The notes under the pieces: model-generated
Told to the model about the DNA's origin: nothing
Seen by the model: the letters and a program-made list of their open reading frames with translations, nothing else
Database searches by the model: none
Position numbers and translations under genes: made by a program
Shown: positions 1 through 7,893 of the stretch, piece by piece
Layout of the letters: every line of letters starts with the position of its first letter
Numbering within the stretch: the stretch's first letter is position 1
From: Actinomadura sp. HBU206391
GTDB taxonomy: Bacteria > Actinomycetota > Actinomycetes > Streptosporangiales > Streptosporangiaceae
Direction: 5' to 3'
Length of the DNA: 43,327 nucleotides
Assembly: GCF_014323665.1 (NCBI RefSeq)
Contig: NZ_JABVEB010000042.1
Coordinates: 1-43,327, forward strand

Positions 1-84
1 TGAATGCTTCCCTCCATGGGTGGAACTGGCGTCTGCTGGGTATGAGCTGATCACTTTGCCGGCCTGCTCGGAAAGGACGTCTTC

Positions 85-381
85 GTGCTCGTAGCCTTCT
101 CCGTCACCCCGATCGGCTCAGGTGAGGCCGTCGGCGAGATCGTGGCCGAGGCCGTACGCGTCGTACGGGCCAGTGGCCTGCCCAATCACACCGACGCCAT
201 GTTCACGACTCTCGAGGGCGAGTGGGACGAGGTCATGACCGTCATCAAACAGGCCGTCGACGCGGTCGCCGAGCAGGCGCCGCGGGTGAGCCTGGTACTC
301 AAGGCCGACATGCGTGCGGGCGTGACCGATGCGCTGACCGGGAAGGTCGAGACCATCGAACGCGTACTGGCCGATGAGTGA
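85..381 (+). CDS. MTH1187/YkoF-type thiamine-binding family protein
   Basis: A 98-residue protein with the pattern of the MTH1187 family (DUF77, Thiamine_BP): a beta strand at the N terminus containing FSVTPIG, a glycine-acidic turn, then amphipathic helices, and the conserved segment around [11 protein letters not shown]. Family members are small ferredoxin-fold proteins that form oligomers; some bind thiamine-like ligands. The substrate here cannot be read from sequence. The start is a GTG at 85 preceded by a purine-rich ribosome site (GAAAGGA) at about 71-77. Length matches the usual 95-105 residues, so it looks intact. It faces the convergent DUF899 gene and has no operon partner in view. 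The 84 bases before it hold nothing recognisable beyond this ribosome site. Confidence 0.75.
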   Translation: MLVAFSVTPIGSGEAVGEIVAEAVRVVRASGLPNHTDAMFTTLEGEWDEVMTVIKQAVDAVAEQAPRVSLVLKADMRAGVTDALTGKVETIERVLADE

Positions 382-413
382 TCACGGCTCTTGTCGCTAC
401 ACGGAATGCCGAC

Positions 414-438
414 ATGCCGTCGCCGCGCTGTACGGCAT
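414..438. terminator. Possible short hairpin between convergent genes
   Basis: ATGCCGT at 414-420 and ACGGCAT at 432-438 form a perfect 7-bp inverted repeat with an 11-nt loop, midway between the convergent genes ending at 381 and 474. There is no T tract, so this is only a weak candidate for a bidirectional terminator. Confidence 0.25.
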
Positions 439-473
439 CGGCGCGTTCGGCGGGCGGCACGGCGACCAGGCCG

Positions 474-1127
474 CTACGCGTCGTATTCGTCATGCAGCCG
501 CCGCCATTGGTACGGCGCGGTCTGCGGGCGCCCCTCCGGCGAGTCCTCCCAGTCCTCCTGGCGGCCGAATGGCGTCAGGTCGAGGAAGGTCCAGTTCGAG
601 CCGAGTGCCTCGACGCCCCGGCCGGACGTGAAGTAGGTACGGAAGACGCTGTCGCCGTCACGGAGAAAGACACTGAGGCCGAAGCCGTCGCCGTCGTCGG
701 TCAGGACGCCGGCGTCGACGTTGAAGTCGTCACCGCGCGCCGTGAACCACGGAACGGTCCAGTCCATGCGCGTCCTGATCGGCTCGATCTCCGCCTGCGG
801 TGCGCGTGACACCAGCACCAGGGACGTGTCGCGGGCACGCAGATGGGCGGGGTGTCCCATGTTGTCGACGAAGAGCGAACAGCCCTCGCAGAGGTGATCG
901 GTGCCCGGTGGGAGCATGAAGTGGTAGACGATCAGCTGGCGGCGCCCGTCGAACAACTCAGGCAGGCTCGCCTCGCCGTCCGGGCCCTCGAAGACGTAGT
1001 CCTTGTCGATCCGGACCATCGGTTGTCTGCGGCGCTCCGCGGCCAGCGCGTCGCGCGCCCGGGTGGCCTCCTTCTCCTTGGCGAGCAGGCGTTCGTGCGC
1101 GACCTTCCACTCGGTCGGTGACACCAC
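474..1127 (-). CDS. DUF899 family thioredoxin-like protein, 5' end eroded
   Basis: A 217-residue protein of the DUF899 family, which has a thioredoxin-like fold and no assigned reaction. Family features seen: the KEKEATRARDALAAERRR helix, the segment RIDKDYVFEGPDG, DLFDGRRQLIVYHFM-like strand (ELFDGRRQLIVYHFM here), the LCEGCSLF cysteine pair that sits where thioredoxins carry their active site, and the C-terminal aromatic segment. Homologues usually have several residues before the VVSPTEW segment, but here the reading frame opens with a GTG exactly at that segment. No ribosome site or promoter is visible upstream, because at position 1125-1128 the DNA switches to the interior of a divergently oriented HxlR-type gene. 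The protein domain is nearly complete, but the native start and promoter appear lost, so expression is doubtful. Confidence 0.75.
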   Translation of the reverse strand: MVSPTEWKVAHERLLAKEKEATRARDALAAERRRQPMVRIDKDYVFEGPDGEASLPELFDGRRQLIVYHFMLPPGTDHLCEGCSLFVDNMGHPAHLRARDTSLVLVSRAPQAEIEPIRTRMDWTVPWFTARGDDFNVDAGVLTDDGDGFGLSVFLRDGDSVFRTYFTSGRGVEALGSNWTFLDLTPFGRQEDWEDSPEGRPQTAPYQWRRLHDEYDA

Positions 1128-1678
1128 GGGCGGGCCTGCCCAAGGCCAGCCCCAACGTGCTGGCCCAGCGTCTGCGCGAGCTCGACCAGAGCGGGATCGT
1201 GCGGCGGCGCAAGCTGCCCCCGCCCGCGGGTTCGCAGGTCTACGAGCTGACCGAGTGGGGCCGCGAGCTCGAGCCGATCATTGCTCGACTCGGCCGCTGG
1301 GGCAGCCGCTCTCCGTACCTGCCCCAGGACGCCTGGATGAGCACTGACGCCCTCATCCTCGCTCTACGCACGCAGTTCTCCTCGCGCGCGGCGGGCGACC
1401 TCGCCGCGGACTACGAGTTGCGGCTCGGTGAGGATCGCTTCCATGCCGTGGTCGCCGACGGCCGGCTCGACCTCGCCCGCGGCGACGCCGATCGGCCCGA
1501 CGCGGCCATCGAGTCCGATCCGGCCACCCTGAAGGCCCTGGTCTTCGGCGGCCTCGGCCTTGCCGGGGCGGTGCGCGAGGGGAACGCGACGATCGAGGGC
1601 GACCAGGCACTCGCCGATCGCTTCCTGTCCCTGTTCCCGCTGCCAGAGGCCGTCGCACCGCCCGCGGGCAGGACCTAG
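1118..1678 (+). pseudogene. 5'-truncated HxlR-type regulator with C-terminal SCP2-like domain
   Basis: The frame encodes the second half of an HxlR winged helix (GLPKASPNVLAQRLREL recognition helix, then the wing with VRRRKLPPP and YELTEWG) followed by an SCP2/sterol-carrier-like C-terminal domain of about 100 residues. Intact members carry roughly 45-50 more residues at the N terminus, including the start of the wHTH domain, before the GLPKAS segment. Here only MTPRA precedes it, and those first codons belong to the antisense 5' end of the DUF899 gene. The homology starts abruptly at about 1127, where the DUF899 homology also stops, so both genes lost their 5' ends at one junction. Without the first helices the DNA-binding fold should not form. 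It is most likely a pseudogene. Confidence 0.7.
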
Positions 1679-1706
1679 GGGCGTTGTCCACAGCCTGTGG
1701 ACGATC

Positions 1707-2309
1707 TCAGGCGTCGCGGATTCCGGTCATCAGGTTGGCGACGATCGCTTGCGCGAACTCGTCGGTCAGTGGCAGGTCCGGGATGAGCAGCCGGTGGTAA
1801 CAGGCGCCCCAGAGCTGGTCGATGATCACCTCGGAATCGACGTCGGCCCGTAGCTGACCGCGCTGCTTCGCCCGTTCCAGGGCCTCGACGGCCAGTGCTC
1901 TGCGCGGGGCCGAGTAGCGCTCACGATAGGCGGCCGCCAGTTCGGGATCGGTCTGGGCCTGGCCGATGAGCTCCGGTACGACGCGTCCCGCCCGGGTGTC
2001 GCGCATCAGGTGGACGAAGGCCTGGATCTGCGCGGTGAGGTCGGAGGCGATGTCGCCGGTGTCCGGAAAGGCCAAGGTGTGGCCGACGACGCTGAAATAG
2101 CCGTCCAGCGCCAGCGCGCCCTTGGACGGCCACCACTTGTGGAGGGTCACCCTGCTCGCGCCCGCGAGGGCGGCGACCTTCTCGACGGTGAAGCCGCCCA
2201 TCCCTTCCTCGAGAAGTAGTTCGCCGGCCGCGCGCAGAACCTCGCTCCGCACCTGCTCGGCGGGGCGTCGCCCGCGACCTCGGCGTACGGGCTGGGGGGG
2301 CTGTGTCAC
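1707..2309 (-). CDS. TetR family transcriptional regulator
   Basis: A 200-residue TetR-type repressor. The N-terminal helix-turn-helix spans about residues 17-65, with the family-typical core FTVEKVAALAGASRVTLHKW followed by WPSKGALALDGYF. The C-terminal ligand-binding domain (residues 75-200) is all-helical, of the TetR_C type often found with WPSK-type N termini. It is transcribed divergently from two SDR genes; the 86-bp intergenic space carries a nested palindrome (2334-2378) that is the obvious operator. By family habit it would repress itself and the SDR genes until a small ligand, perhaps the SDR substrate, releases it. The inducer cannot be inferred. Length and domains look intact. 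Confidence 0.85.
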   Translation of the reverse strand: MTQPPQPVRRGRGRRPAEQVRSEVLRAAGELLLEEGMGGFTVEKVAALAGASRVTLHKWWPSKGALALDGYFSVVGHTLAFPDTGDIASDLTAQIQAFVHLMRDTRAGRVVPELIGQAQTDPELAAAYRERYSAPRRALAVEALERAKQRGQLRADVDSEVIIDQLWGACYHRLLIPDLPLTDEFAQAIVANLMTGIRDA

Positions 2310-2333
2310 GCGTCACCTTCCGGAATATATGGA

Positions 2334-2378
2334 CACTGTGTTCACATTCATGTATATGTACATAGTGTAAACATAGTG
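2334..2378. promoter_or_regulatory. Nested palindromic operator between TetR gene and SDR genes
   Basis: Two inverted repeats share one centre near 2356. The outer arms are CACTGTGTTCACAT (2334-2347) and GTGTAAACATAGTG (2365-2378), matching at 11 of 14 positions by hand count. The inner arms ATGTA (2350-2354) and TACAT (2359-2363) are perfect. The segment is AT-rich in a GC-rich setting and overlaps any promoter for either gene, as expected for a TetR operator. Confidence 0.7.
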
Positions 2379-2395
2379 CGGAAGGGAAATCCACC

Positions 2396-3133
2396 ATGAG
2401 CACCACACCAGCCCGTGTAGCGATCATCACCGGAGGCTCCCGCGGAATCGGTCGTCAGACCGCCGGACGTCTGGCCGCGGACGGCTTCGCCATCGTGGTC
2501 AACTACGCGCACAACGAGGCCGAGGCCCAGGCCGCGGTCGACGCCGTCACCGACGCAGGCGGCCAGGCGATCTCGGTGCGTGCCGATGTCGCCGACGAGA
2601 CCGAGGTGGCCGCGCTGTTCGACGCGGCCGAGGAGGCCTACGGCGGTGTCGACGTCGTCGTGAACGCCGCCGGACAGATGTCGCTGTCGCCGATCGCCGA
2701 TTTCGACCTCGACGCCTTCGACCGCATGCTCCGTACCAATGTCCGCGGCACCTTCGTCGTGAACCAGCAGGCCGCCCGCCGGGTGCGCGGCGGCGGCGCG
2801 ATCATCAACTTCTCGACGTCGCAGGTGGGGCTGCTCTTCCCGAGCTACGGGGGTTATGCCGCGTCCAAGGGCGCCGTCGAGGCGATCACCCGGATCCTCG
2901 CCCGGGAGATGCGCGGGCGCGACGTGTCCGTCAACGCCGTGGCCCCCGGGCCCACCGCCACCGCACTCTTCTTCAACGGCAAGGACGAGGAGACCATCGC
3001 CCGGTTCGCCGCCCAGCCTCCGCTGGAGCGCCTCGGCACGCCGGAGGACATCGCCGAGGTCGTCGCCTTCCTGGCGGGCCCGGGTCACTGGGTCAACGGG
3101 CAGGTCGTCCGCGCCAACGGCGGCGTGATCTGA
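2396..3133 (+). CDS. SDR family oxidoreductase
   Basis: A 245-residue classical short-chain dehydrogenase/reductase, a cytosolic NAD(P)-dependent enzyme. It shows the cofactor motif TGGSRGIG (residues 12-19), the structural motif VVNAAG in place of the usual NNAG, the catalytic serine strand IINFSTSQVG, and the catalytic YGGYAASKG (YxxxK). It ends with the NGQVVRANGG segment typical of the glucose-1-dehydrogenase/FabG-like branch. The ATG at 2396 is preceded by GGAAGGGAAA. It is the first gene of a two-SDR unit under the divergent TetR regulator; the next SDR begins 32 bp downstream. Substrate unknown. Confidence 0.85.
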   Translation: MSTTPARVAIITGGSRGIGRQTAGRLAADGFAIVVNYAHNEAEAQAAVDAVTDAGGQAISVRADVADETEVAALFDAAEEAYGGVDVVVNAAGQMSLSPIADFDLDAFDRMLRTNVRGTFVVNQQAARRVRGGGAIINFSTSQVGLLFPSYGGYAASKGAVEAITRILAREMRGRDVSVNAVAPGPTATALFFNGKDEETIARFAAQPPLERLGTPEDIAEVVAFLAGPGHWVNGQVVRANGGVI

Positions 3134-3165
3134 CCCGCTCGAAGAATTCGAATAGGGAACCTCCC

Positions 3166-4059
3166 ATGAGCAAGACCATCGTCATCACCGGAGCCTCCAG
3201 CGGCTTCGGCGCCCTCACCGCCCGCGCTCTGGCTCGCGTCGGGCACACCGTCTATGCCGGCATCCGCGACACCGGCGGCCGCAACGCCCCCCGCGTCGCG
3301 GAGGCCGCCGGCTACGCCGCCGAGAACGGCGTGGACCTGCGGACCGTCGAGCTCGACATCGCCTCGCAGCCCTCCGTCGACGCCGCGATCGCCGAGATCC
3401 TCGCCGAGCGGGACCGGCTCGACGTCGTCATCCACAACGCCGGCCATATGGTCACCGGCCCCACCGAGGCCTTCACGCCCGAGGAGCTCGGCAGCGTCTA
3501 CGACACCAACGTCCTGGGCACGCAGCGCGTCAACCGCACGGTGCTCCCGCACCTGCGGGCACAGGGTCACGGCCTGCTCGTCTGGGTCGGATCCAGCAGC
3601 ACTCGCGGCGGCACACCGCCGTACCTCGCCCCCTACTTCGCCGCCAAGGCGGCGTTGGACGCCCTCGCCGTCAGTTACGCGGCCGAGCTGGCCCGCTTCG
3701 GCATCGAGACCTCGATCATCGTGCCCGGCGCCTTCACCTCGGGCACCAACCACTTCGCCAACGGCGGGCACCCCGCCGACCAGGCGACCGTGGAGGCCTA
3801 CGAGACTCGATACCCCTCGCTCATGGACCAGGTCGGCACGCGCCTGGCCGAGCTGGCACCGCCCGACGCCGACGTGTCCGCGGTCGCCGACTCGATCGTC
3901 GCCGTCGTCGACGCCCCGAGCAGATCACGCCCGTTCCGCGTCCACATCGATCCGGCCGACGACGGCTCGCAGGAGGTCAGTGTCGTAGCCGACAGGATCC
4001 GCGCCGACTTTCTGCGCCGTATCGGCCTGGCCGACCTTCTCGCTCCGGCCGCTCACTGA
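3166..4059 (+). CDS. SDR family oxidoreductase, second gene of the TetR-controlled pair
   Basis: A 297-residue short-chain dehydrogenase. It has the cofactor motif TGASSGFG (residues 8-15), the HNAG form of the NNAG motif, the serine strand VWVGSSSTRGG, and the active site YFAAK (YxxxK). The C terminus extends about 50 residues beyond the classical core, as in retinol dehydrogenase-like or fungal-type SDRs. The ATG at 3166 has a ribosome site in GGGAACCTCCC. It follows the first SDR by 32 bp on the same strand, so the two are probably co-transcribed and act in one oxidation/reduction pathway. The substrate is unknown. Confidence 0.85.
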   Translation: MSKTIVITGASSGFGALTARALARVGHTVYAGIRDTGGRNAPRVAEAAGYAAENGVDLRTVELDIASQPSVDAAIAEILAERDRLDVVIHNAGHMVTGPTEAFTPEELGSVYDTNVLGTQRVNRTVLPHLRAQGHGLLVWVGSSSTRGGTPPYLAPYFAAKAALDALAVSYAAELARFGIETSIIVPGAFTSGTNHFANGGHPADQATVEAYETRYPSLMDQVGTRLAELAPPDADVSAVADSIVAVVDAPSRSRPFRVHIDPADDGSQEVSVVADRIRADFLRRIGLADLLAPAAH

Positions 4060-4110
4060 CACCACCGCTTCGACGCACCTTTCAAGGCGGGCGCTGTGAG
4101 GAGCACCGCC

Positions 4111-4167
4111 CCGCGCCCGCGAACAGGGCCGTTGTCAACGCGAGGCGTGACGTGTTCGCGGGCGCGG
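4111..4167. terminator. Perfect 15-bp inverted repeat between convergent genes
   Basis: CCGCGCCCGCGAACA (4111-4125) and TGTTCGCGGGCGCGG (4153-4167) are exact reverse complements separated by 27 nt. They lie between the SDR gene ending at 4059 and the deacetylase gene ending at 4203. A bidirectional GC-rich terminator is the simplest reading; no T tract is present. Confidence 0.55.
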
Positions 4168-4202
4168 CGGAGAGGACGGCGCGGCACAACGCGCTCACCG
4201 GG

Positions 4203-5087
4203 TCAGGCTCCGGGAGGGGCCAGGCCGGCCTGCGGCGAGCCGAGGAAGGCCGGGTACTTCTCGCCGGGCTTCAGCTGGCCGCCATAGATCTCCGAAACGG
4301 TGACGAAGGTGAAGCCCTTCTGGGTCAGCTTGTTGAGGATCTCGGGCACCGCCGCCACGGTCGTCGGCTTGACATCGTGCAGGATGACGATGCTGCCGGG
4401 CTGGGTCTGGGTCACGACCCGGTCCGTGATCTTCTTTGTGTCGCGGTCTCGCCAGTCCACCGTGTCGACGGACCACAGGACCTCTGACAGCTTGTGCTGT
4501 TTGCAGATTCCGTCCAGCTGCTTGTCGGTGGAACCGTAGGTGGGGCGGAGCAGCGTCGGCCACTTGCCGGTCAGCTCACGGATGATGCGCTGGGTGCGGC
4601 CGACCTCCGTCTGCACCGTCGCCGCCGGCGCCCCCTGCAGTTTCGCGTGACTGAAGGTGTGGTTGCCGATCTCGTTGCCCTGGGCGGCCGCGCGCTTGAG
4701 AATGTCGGGGTACTGCGCGGCTTGCATGCCGAGCACGAAGAAGGTGGCTCGCGCGTTCTTGGCCTTGAGCATGTCCAGCACCTTCGAGGTGTCCATGACC
4801 GGGCCGTCGTCGAAGGTGAGCGCGACGCACTTCTGCTTACGGCAGTCCACTCTCTGCCGCTGCGCGGGGGCCGCCTGAGTTGGACGGGGATTGTGCACGG
4901 CCGGTGCGTTGAACAGGACGGTGGTCGTGGGGTCGGGAGCCGGCGCTAATTTGCGGGTTCCAGGTGCGAAGGTGCCCATCGCGCCCGCCACCAGCAGCGC
5001 GCCGCCCAGTGTGCCCCCAAGCGTGACGGCCACGACAGCCGGTCGCCGGATCACTTTGCCGATTTTCTGCTTCGATTTGTTTGCCAC
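4203..5087 (-). CDS. Secreted/membrane-anchored polysaccharide deacetylase (CE4, NodB domain)
   Basis: A 294-residue carbohydrate esterase family 4 protein that would remove acetyl groups from N-acetylated polysaccharide such as peptidoglycan or chitin outside the cell. A basic N terminus is followed by a hydrophobic segment (about residues 18-38, no lipobox), then a Pro/Ala-rich linker and the NodB domain from about residue 85. Key motifs are present: TFDDGP (91-96, with the general base and metal Asp), GNHTFSH with metal ligands H143 and H147, RPTYG in the position of the usual RPPYG, DTVDW, and ILHDV with the catalytic His. C82/C87 may form a disulphide. The start is a GTG with a good GGGGGAAGAA ribosome site. 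It ends facing the SDR pair. Confidence 0.85.
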   Translation of the reverse strand: MANKSKQKIGKVIRRPAVVAVTLGGTLGGALLVAGAMGTFAPGTRKLAPAPDPTTTVLFNAPAVHNPRPTQAAPAQRQRVDCRKQKCVALTFDDGPVMDTSKVLDMLKAKNARATFFVLGMQAAQYPDILKRAAAQGNEIGNHTFSHAKLQGAPAATVQTEVGRTQRIIRELTGKWPTLLRPTYGSTDKQLDGICKQHKLSEVLWSVDTVDWRDRDTKKITDRVVTQTQPGSIVILHDVKPTTVAAVPEILNKLTQKGFTFVTVSEIYGGQLKPGEKYPAFLGSPQAGLAPPGA

Positions 5088-5204
5088 TTCTTCCCCCGCT
5101 CGCTGGTGTGTCGTGACTACGCACAGGAATCGGGGCGGCTGCGAGACAGCCGGCGGATATGCCGGATCTCGGCGATCGTGGACGGCCGGCCCCTTCCCCT
5201 GAGG

Positions 5205-5732
5205 TCATACCCACAACCGTCGGGCACCGGACAGTGCAGGGAGCGAACACGGAAGGACTTGACGTACCGATGAGGTCGAAGCGTGACCTCGCCGCTCAGG
5301 ACCGCTGAGGGCGGCGCGTCCGGCCTTCCGAACGGCGGTGGATCCGACGGCCGCCGCCACCGGTGTCGCGGCGTACCGTGGCCAAGGCCGCCGCGCCAGA
5401 GGCGACGGTCCCGAGGCCGGCGATGATCGCCCCGAGCGCGGCACGCTCGAGGGCGGAGCCGTAGCGGTGAACGACGATTCGACCGTAGTGATCGGATCCG
5501 GATTCGAGCCGCCGGTCCTCCACAGCGCGATGCCGCTCAGGGTGAGAACCAACAGCACGATCGCTGCGACCGCCGCCACGCACCCGAGGCGCTACGAAGA
5601 TCGTGGCGCCTGTGGCCGCGGTGTGGCCGCATTTCCCGGTAGTGACGGCATCGGACCGAGGCCCTGTTGTGGCTGCGGCTGCGACGCTTGCGGCCACCAC
5701 GGTTGCTCCGCCTGCTCCGAGGCTATTGGTGT
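5205..5732 (-). pseudogene. Decayed single-pass membrane protein gene
   Basis: One minus-strand frame reads as a typical actinobacterial anchored protein. From about 5732 there is a Pro/Gln-rich stretch (EQPWWPQASQPQPQQG), then a TAG stop (RSS*RLG), then an uninterrupted transmembrane segment VAAVAAIVLLVLTLSGIALW and a Ser/Thr/Pro linker. No start codon precedes the Gln-rich part in this frame (TGA lies at 5735-5733), and the sequence after the linker loses protein-like character before the stop at 5205. This pattern suggests a gene broken by point changes and a 3' deletion. The original function is unknown. The rest of the space between 5088 and 5882 shows only the deacetylase 5' region (5088-5204) and about 150 bp of leader before the YCII gene. 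Confidence 0.4.
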
Positions 5733-5882
5733 TCATCCCCGCAGGGAGGTGACTGTGGCTGGTGATCATGGCATATGTTGCGCGTCTGATCCACCGCCAT
5801 CCGAATGTCGAAGTCGGGTCGTCATCTCCGACCTCTCTGTGAAAGGTGCCCGCACCGGGTGCCGTGCCATGAGGAGCGAAAC

Positions 5883-6245
5883 GTGAAGTACCTGCTGATG
5901 ATCTACATGAACGACGCCACCTGGGAGACCCTGTCGGAGGAGGAGCGCAGCGAGGTGTTCCGCGGCCACGATGAGTTCCTCAAGGCGATCACCGAGTCGG
6001 GAGAACTGGTGAGCACCGAGGCGCTGACCAACCAGTCGAACAGTGCCACCGTCCGGGTCCGAGACGGGGTGCCGGCGGTGACGGACGGGCCGTACCTGGA
6101 GGCCAAGGAGTATGTGGCCGGCTACTACCTGCTCGACTGCGAGAGCAGAGAACGCGCTATCGAGCTCGCCGCCCGGATCCCGGACGCGCGGTACACCGCG
6201 ATCGAGGTGCGGCCGCTCATGACCCTGGGTGGGACCGAACTCTGA
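5883..6245 (+). CDS. YCII-related (DGPF) domain protein
   Basis: A 120-residue protein beginning MKYLLMIYMND, with the family core VTDGPYLEAKEYVAGYYLLDC and the closing segment AIEVRPLM. YCII/DGPF proteins have a ferredoxin-like fold; many sit next to ECF sigma factors, but no adjacent sigma gene is seen here. The GTG at 5883 is chosen because homology begins exactly there and GAGGAGCG lies 6-13 bases upstream; the in-frame extension to 5805 has no family similarity. The biochemical role is unknown. Confidence 0.8.
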   Translation: MKYLLMIYMNDATWETLSEEERSEVFRGHDEFLKAITESGELVSTEALTNQSNSATVRVRDGVPAVTDGPYLEAKEYVAGYYLLDCESRERAIELAARIPDARYTAIEVRPLMTLGGTEL

Positions 6246-6578
6246 GGACGGTGTCCGGTCGGGACGGACGCCGGGGCGCGCTGTGAGTCGGTGCGGATGC
6301 CGACTTTGGTCGAGCCGCTCGCGACCCTTGGCCGCTGCGGGTGCGGGCGGCGCGGCGCATGCTGAACGGCATGATGCATGGTGGGCGGCTGCACTTGTAC
6401 TGGCGGATCTCGCTCGTCGTGGTCGGCGCGCAGCCCGGGACCGGCCGCCTCACCTCGGCCGGCCGGATGCGGAGGTCTCCCCTGTGCGGGTGAGCCGGGT
6501 CGTTCCGGCGGGGGAGGCGGGCGGAACGGAGCGCGGGCGAGGCTGACGGGTGACGAGGCGCTCTCCTGGAGGTCGACG
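6246..6578. other. 333-bp gap without a recognised gene
   Basis: No reading frame here resembles a known protein, and codon-position bias is absent. The last 15 bases hold the ribosome site (TGGAGGT) of the membrane protein that follows. A possible degraded coding stretch begins at an ATG near 6360 (HLYWRISLVVVGA) but is too short to assign. Confidence 0.5.
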
Positions 6579-7640
6579 ATGACGAACTCGTTCCGTGCCG
6601 GCCCGGCCATGTCCGTGACGGGGTGGTGGCGGCGGTGGCCGTCCTGGGCGGGGTATGCCGCATGCGTGTGGGCCGTGCTGTACGGCGGTGTGCTGCTGGC
6701 GGTCGCGTTCGCCGGCGGATCGCTGTTCGGCCTTCCCCATGGCGCGTGGGCGGCCGCCGTCGCCCTGTTCGCAGCCGGGGCGGCCGCGGCCGCCACCGTC
6801 CGCCCGTGGGGGCGGAGGGTTCCGCGCCGTGCCGTGGCGGCAGGCGTGTGGACCATGGCCGCGCTGACTCTGGTGGGCAGCGCCTTCGTGCTCCTGAACC
6901 TGATAGAGCTGGTCGTGACCGGAACCGTCAAGGATCGCCATGGCGACAGCGACTGGGCGGGCTTCACCCAGCGCGTGTGCTTCGCCGTGGCCGCCGCGCT
7001 GCTGGTCGCCACCGCGCTGTCGTGGCGGCACCGCACGGCCGCCACCTGCGCCCGCTGCGGCCGCGCGCATCCTGCGCATGCGGTGACGACTCTCGAACAT
7101 CCGGCCGCGCATGCCGCGCCGAGGCCGGTGCGCCGGATCGCGTACGCGGGCTGCGCGGCGTTCCTTCCGTACTACGCCGTTCACGGCCTCCACGCGGCCG
7201 GCTACACCGTGGCCGGTTCGCGGCTCCGGCCCGACGAGCCCATCGGCCCGCCATGGCCGGTGTGGTTCGCCGGCGGAGTCCTCATCGCGCTCGCCGTCTT
7301 CTTGCTGCTGGGCCTGGTACGACCGTGGGGCATGGTGTTCCCGCGCTGGACCCTGTGGGCGGCCGGCAGGCGGGTGCCCCGTCTCCTGCCGCTGACGCCC
7401 GTGTGGGCGGTGGCGCCGACGCTGGCCGTGTACGGCACGGGAGGCGGCATTTACACGATCCTCGCCGCGACCGGCATGGTCGGCGACTACGAGACCGAGA
7501 CAGTGGTGCTCGCCGGGGCGGCGATGACCGCGTTCGGAGGGTACGGCTGGGCGCTCGCCATCGCGGCCGTGTCGTATCGGCTCCGTACCCGGCCGCGCTG
7601 CGTACCTGCCGACGAGCCGTCCAAGATCGATGAGAGGTAG
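6579..7640 (+). CDS. Polytopic membrane protein with duplicated halves
   Basis: A 353-residue hydrophobic protein with about eight predicted membrane segments. The two halves resemble each other: each has a pair of helices, a conserved VRPWG...VPR loop (ATVRPWGRRVPR near residue 72, LVRPWGMVFPRW near 248), then two or three further helices, indicating internal duplication. The loop between the halves carries CARCGRAH, a possible single zinc-knuckle-like element. The ATG at 6579 is preferred over upstream in-frame starts because TGGAGGT lies just before it and the upstream residues are low-complexity. It ends 23 bp before the cobalamin riboswitch, so it is unlikely to be part of that regulon. 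No function is assigned. Confidence 0.65.
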   Translation: MTNSFRAGPAMSVTGWWRRWPSWAGYAACVWAVLYGGVLLAVAFAGGSLFGLPHGAWAAAVALFAAGAAAAATVRPWGRRVPRRAVAAGVWTMAALTLVGSAFVLLNLIELVVTGTVKDRHGDSDWAGFTQRVCFAVAAALLVATALSWRHRTAATCARCGRAHPAHAVTTLEHPAAHAAPRPVRRIAYAGCAAFLPYYAVHGLHAAGYTVAGSRLRPDEPIGPPWPVWFAGGVLIALAVFLLLGLVRPWGMVFPRWTLWAAGRRVPRLLPLTPVWAVAPTLAVYGTGGGIYTILAATGMVGDYETETVVLAGAAMTAFGGYGWALAIAAVSYRLRTRPRCVPADEPSKIDER

Positions 7641-7663
7641 AGTCCCGATCGGCATTAACTGAT

Positions 7664-7847
7664 GCGAGGTGCCCCCACGTGGGGAGAATCGGGAAGCCGG
7701 TGTGACTCCGGCACGGGCCCGCCGCGGTGACCGGGGAGCAGCCGCCCACGCGCGTATGCGCAGCCGTGCGTACGCGCAGCCACTGGCCGACAGGCCGGGA
7801 AGGCGGGTGGTGAGGCGCCGATCCGGGAGTCCGAAGACCGGCCTCGC
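7664..7847 (+). promoter_or_regulatory. Cobalamin (B12) riboswitch upstream of bluB
   Basis: The conserved core runs in order. P1 is formed by GCGAGG (7664-7669) pairing with CCTCGC (7842-7847). GAATCGGGAAGCCGGTG starts at about 7687, continuing into the TGACTCCGGCACGGGCCCGC segment. The B12-box-like GCCACTGG is near 7779, followed by GGGAAGGCGGG. The closing CCGGGAGTCCGAAGACCGG lies at about 7823-7841. This is a complete AdoCbl-class aptamer 46 bp before bluB; B12 should switch off bluB expression. Confidence 0.9.
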
Positions 7848-7893
7848 TCCATCGGCCGCCGTCATGGTGGCACGACGCAGCGGGAGCCTGCCC

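Noticed and set aside
6360..6480. Possible start of a sensor kinase (HLYWRISLVVVGA) in the gap before the duplicated membrane protein
   Set aside because: Only about 15 residues look protein-like, and no kinase or membrane domain follows in any frame.
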